A stretch of DNA of 64,000 nt, taken from contig NZ_CP087968.1 in NCBI RefSeq assembly GCF_024703895.1, positions 1 through 64,000 on the forward strand. Direction: 5' to 3'. Origin of the DNA: Nocardioides sp. B-3. Lineage in GTDB: Bacteria; Actinomycetota; Actinomycetes; Propionibacteriales; Nocardioidaceae. Under the pieces are notes generated by a model. The model was given only the letters and a program-made list of their open reading frames with translations. It was not told the origin of the DNA and searched no databases. A program made the translations under genes and the position numbers. Below are positions 61,719 through 64,000 of this stretch, piece after piece (the first letter of the stretch is position 1; each line of letters opens with the position of its first letter).

Positions 61719-64000
61719 TCGTCAGCGCACACCTCTGTCCTACACCGTGGGCTCGGCTGCGGTCGCGGCCGCGACCACCCGGTTCACGTTGCTCTCTGGG
61801 GGCACCTTCACCACCGAATCGGCGAAGGTGAACATCCCGCTCTTCTTCATCGCCGCGATCATCGCCGCCATCGGCGGGGTCGCCCGGTGGCTGCGGCTGC
61901 CGCTCATCGTCGCGCTGGTGGCGCAGCTCGTGGTGGGCGCGATGTGCGTGCTCGGCTCCACCACGGGCTCAGGTCATTCCGACGCCGACGACGCTGCGCG
62001 AGCTCGTCACCGCCTTCACGGACGCGATCGAGTCCGCGCAGGCCTTCGCGGCGCCGATCCCGCCGGGAGTCCCGCCCGTCACCGTCATCCTGCTGACCGG
62101 CGGCGTCGCGACCCTGATCGTCGTCGACCTGCTCGCGGCGGCCCTGCAGGCGGATCCCGCTCGCCGGGCTGGCACTGCTCTCCGTCTACAGCGTCCCGGT
62201 CTCGATCACCGGCAACGGCGCATCGTGGTTCACGTTCATCGCGATGTCCATCGGCTTCCTCAGCATGCTCTACCTCGTCCACGCCGAGCAGGTGGAGCGC
62301 TGGGGGCGCGGCATGCGCAACGACTCCGGTGGCACGGACGCCGATCCCAGCGGCTTCGGCGTGCGCACGGGCGCCATGCGCGGCTCTGCTCTCGCCATCG
62401 GCACGACCGCCACCGCGATGGCACTGGCGCTGCCGATCCCGGTCCCGACGCTCGAGGTCACGCTCTTCGAGGGCACCGGTCCCGGCACCAAGAAGATCGA
62501 GGTGGCCGACCCGATGGTCGACCTGCGTCGCGACCTCAGTCGCGGTCAGGACATCCCGCTGATGTGGGTGACCACTGCGGAGAAGGACCCGTCCTACTTC
62601 CGGCTGGCGGTGCTGACGCGCTTCAACGGCAACACTCGGACGCCGGGCGACCGCGACATCCCGCCGGAGCAGGTGGCGCGCGGCGAGATGCCGTCGCTGA
62701 CCGGGGTGGCCGCCGGCACCAATCGCAGCGAGACGCCCTACCACGTGCGCGTCAGCAAGGACTTCGAGTCGAGCTGGCTGCCCACCACCCCACAGGTGTC
62801 GAAGATGACGGTGATCGGCGACTGGCGCTACGACCTCTCGACGATGGACTTCATGAACACCGACGGCGACACCGCGGCCGACATGACCTACTCCTTCACC
62901 GGCGTCGAGGTCGAGCCCGACCCGGCACTCATGGACAACTCCGTGTCGGGTGCCGCCTCCGTCCGCGCCGTCTACACCGAGGTGCCCGGGTCGATCTCCA
63001 GCGAGATCCGTACCCCAGCAGCGTCGGTCACCGCCGACGAGGTGACCCGCTTCCGCAAGGCCCGCGCGCTCCAGCAGTGGTTCCGCGAGGACGGCGGGTT
63101 CGAGTACAGCGACCAGCGCATCGACGACGACCCCGGCAGTCTCGCCGCGTTCCTCGACGAGTCCGGCCGCGTCGGCTACTGCGAGCAGTTCGCCGCGTCG
63201 ATGGCGATCATGGCGCGCATCATCGGCATCCCCGCCCGGGTGGCGGTGGGCTTCCCGGAAGCAACGCCTGCGGGCGCGAACCAATACGAGTTCTCGGCGC
63301 ACGACCTGCACGCCCGGCCCGAGCTGTACTTCCCCGGCGCCGGCTGGGTGCGGTTCGAACCCACCCCGGGTGCCCGCGCGGAGACCGTCCCGCCCTACAC
63401 CAGCGCCGAGCTGGCACCGATCGCGAGCGAGAGCCCCTCGACGAGCGCGGCCGTGCCCGATGACCAGCTCCCGGACCGCGGCGCTTCGCCCGACGCCTCC
63501 AACGGGTCCGAGACCGACGAGGAGAGCTCGCTGCCCCGGGCCACGATCGTGCTGGTGACGCTGGTGGTGCTCCTGCTCGTCGCGCTGGTCCTGCTGCCGT
63601 CGTTCGTACGCCGCCAGCGCCGCGACCGCCGCCTGCTGGGCGACATCGAGGAGCTGTGGCTCGAGCTCCGTGACCACGCCGTCGACCCGGGCCACGGCTG
63701 GCCGCACGGCCGGTCCCCGCGAGCCGCCGGCGCCCGGCTGGCCGGCTGGTTCCGGTGCCGCCGGCGGCGACAGCACCGTCGATCGTCCACGCCACGGTGC
63801 CGACCCGGGCCCCCGAGGCCGTCCACGCCCTCGACCGGCTGGTCGAGCAGGTGGAACGGGCGCGCTACTCGCGCTCCGGCGTGTCAGTGGACCACGAGCA
63901 GGCCGCGAGCGACGTGCGCACGATCGAGGAGGCTCTCGATCACGGGGTCGGCCCTCGCGTGCGCCGGCGGGCGCGCTGGCTGCCGAGGTCGTTGCGTCCA
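61714..64000 (+). CDS. Membrane transglutaminase-domain protein, cut by the right edge
   Basis: At least 760 residues visible with no stop. N-terminal block of about five to six membrane helices (residues about 10-190, including VNIPLFFIAAIIAAIGGVAR), an extracytoplasmic transglutaminase-like domain with catalytic cysteine in RVGYCEQFAASMAIMARIIG, histidine in FSAHDLHARPELYF and aspartate/tryptophan in GAGWVRFEPTPGAR, a further membrane helix (IVLVTLVVLLLVALVLLPSF) and a DUF4129-like cytoplasmic tail. Three indels (near 61975, 62155, 63755). Third gene of the MoxR-DUF58-transglutaminase operon; role in wall or protein cross-link processing is inferred. Confidence 0.92.

Overview
The window is a piece of a high-GC actinobacterial chromosome. 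SsgA-family, DivIVA, SepF and PriA genes, the ftsZ-pgeF-yggS-sepF-yggT-divIVA order, and a division cluster without ftsA or mreB all point to Actinomycetia. The style of gene order and an embedded palindromic repeat recall Nocardioides and relatives (Nocardioidaceae); that family-level placement is my inference from memory, not a search result. Most open frames on the plus strand opposite long minus-strand genes are GC-driven shadows and are left out.

Layout. (1) Positions 1-8.1 kb: accessory block beside a tRNA-Val(CAC) gene. A minus-strand operon encodes a sacsin/Hsp90-like GHKL ATPase, an SF2 DEAH helicase, a UvrD-like SF1 helicase and, at the left edge, the start of a protein resembling the DISARM helicase DrmA; two small HTH/excisionase-like genes lie between it and the tRNA. 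It looks like an island carrying an expanded DISARM-like defence system, cut by the window edge. (2) 8.2-16.1 kb: PGPGW membrane protein, SsgA-like protein, heterodimeric ABC exporter, mycothiol-dependent-type protein, and a polar amino-acid ABC importer. (3) 16.1-28.3 kb: histidine biosynthesis genes hisD-C-B-H and priA-hisF, split by about 7 kb of accessory genes (GMC/cholesterol-oxidase-like protein with a KstR-like operator, MerR-Hsp20 pair, gene remnants, DUF222/HNH endonuclease, secreted proteins). (4) 28.3-38.7 kb: LON-domain protein, YbaK, DUF3352 protein, dnaE, a GNAT-chorismate mutase fusion, and rluD. (5) 38.7-59.1 kb: lspA, a DksA-like protein with a Lys/Ala-rich tail, divIVA, yggT, sepF, yggS, pgeF, ftsZ, ftsQ, murC, murG, ftsW, murD, mraY, murF, murE, ftsI, ftsL-like, rsmH, mraZ: the dcw cluster read right to left, mostly with ATGA-type stop/start overlaps. 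(6) 59.4-64 kb, divergent: MoxR ATPase, DUF58 protein and membrane transglutaminase, the last cut by the right edge.

A dominant technical feature is the density of frameshifts. Nearly every long gene, including essential ones (dnaE, ftsZ, murC, murD, mraY, murF, ftsI, ftsW, lspA, hisB), is broken once or several times by single-base indels, often in G or C runs, and each repair restores strongly conserved protein sequence. I read these as consensus errors, so such genes are given as one CDS with the break noted rather than as pseudogenes. I identified roughly 60-70 of them by eye.

Functionally the core of the window is cell-wall precursor synthesis and septation, controlled at mraZ by a ten-base-periodic array of MraZ-type boxes. 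The left end is a candidate mobile defence island.
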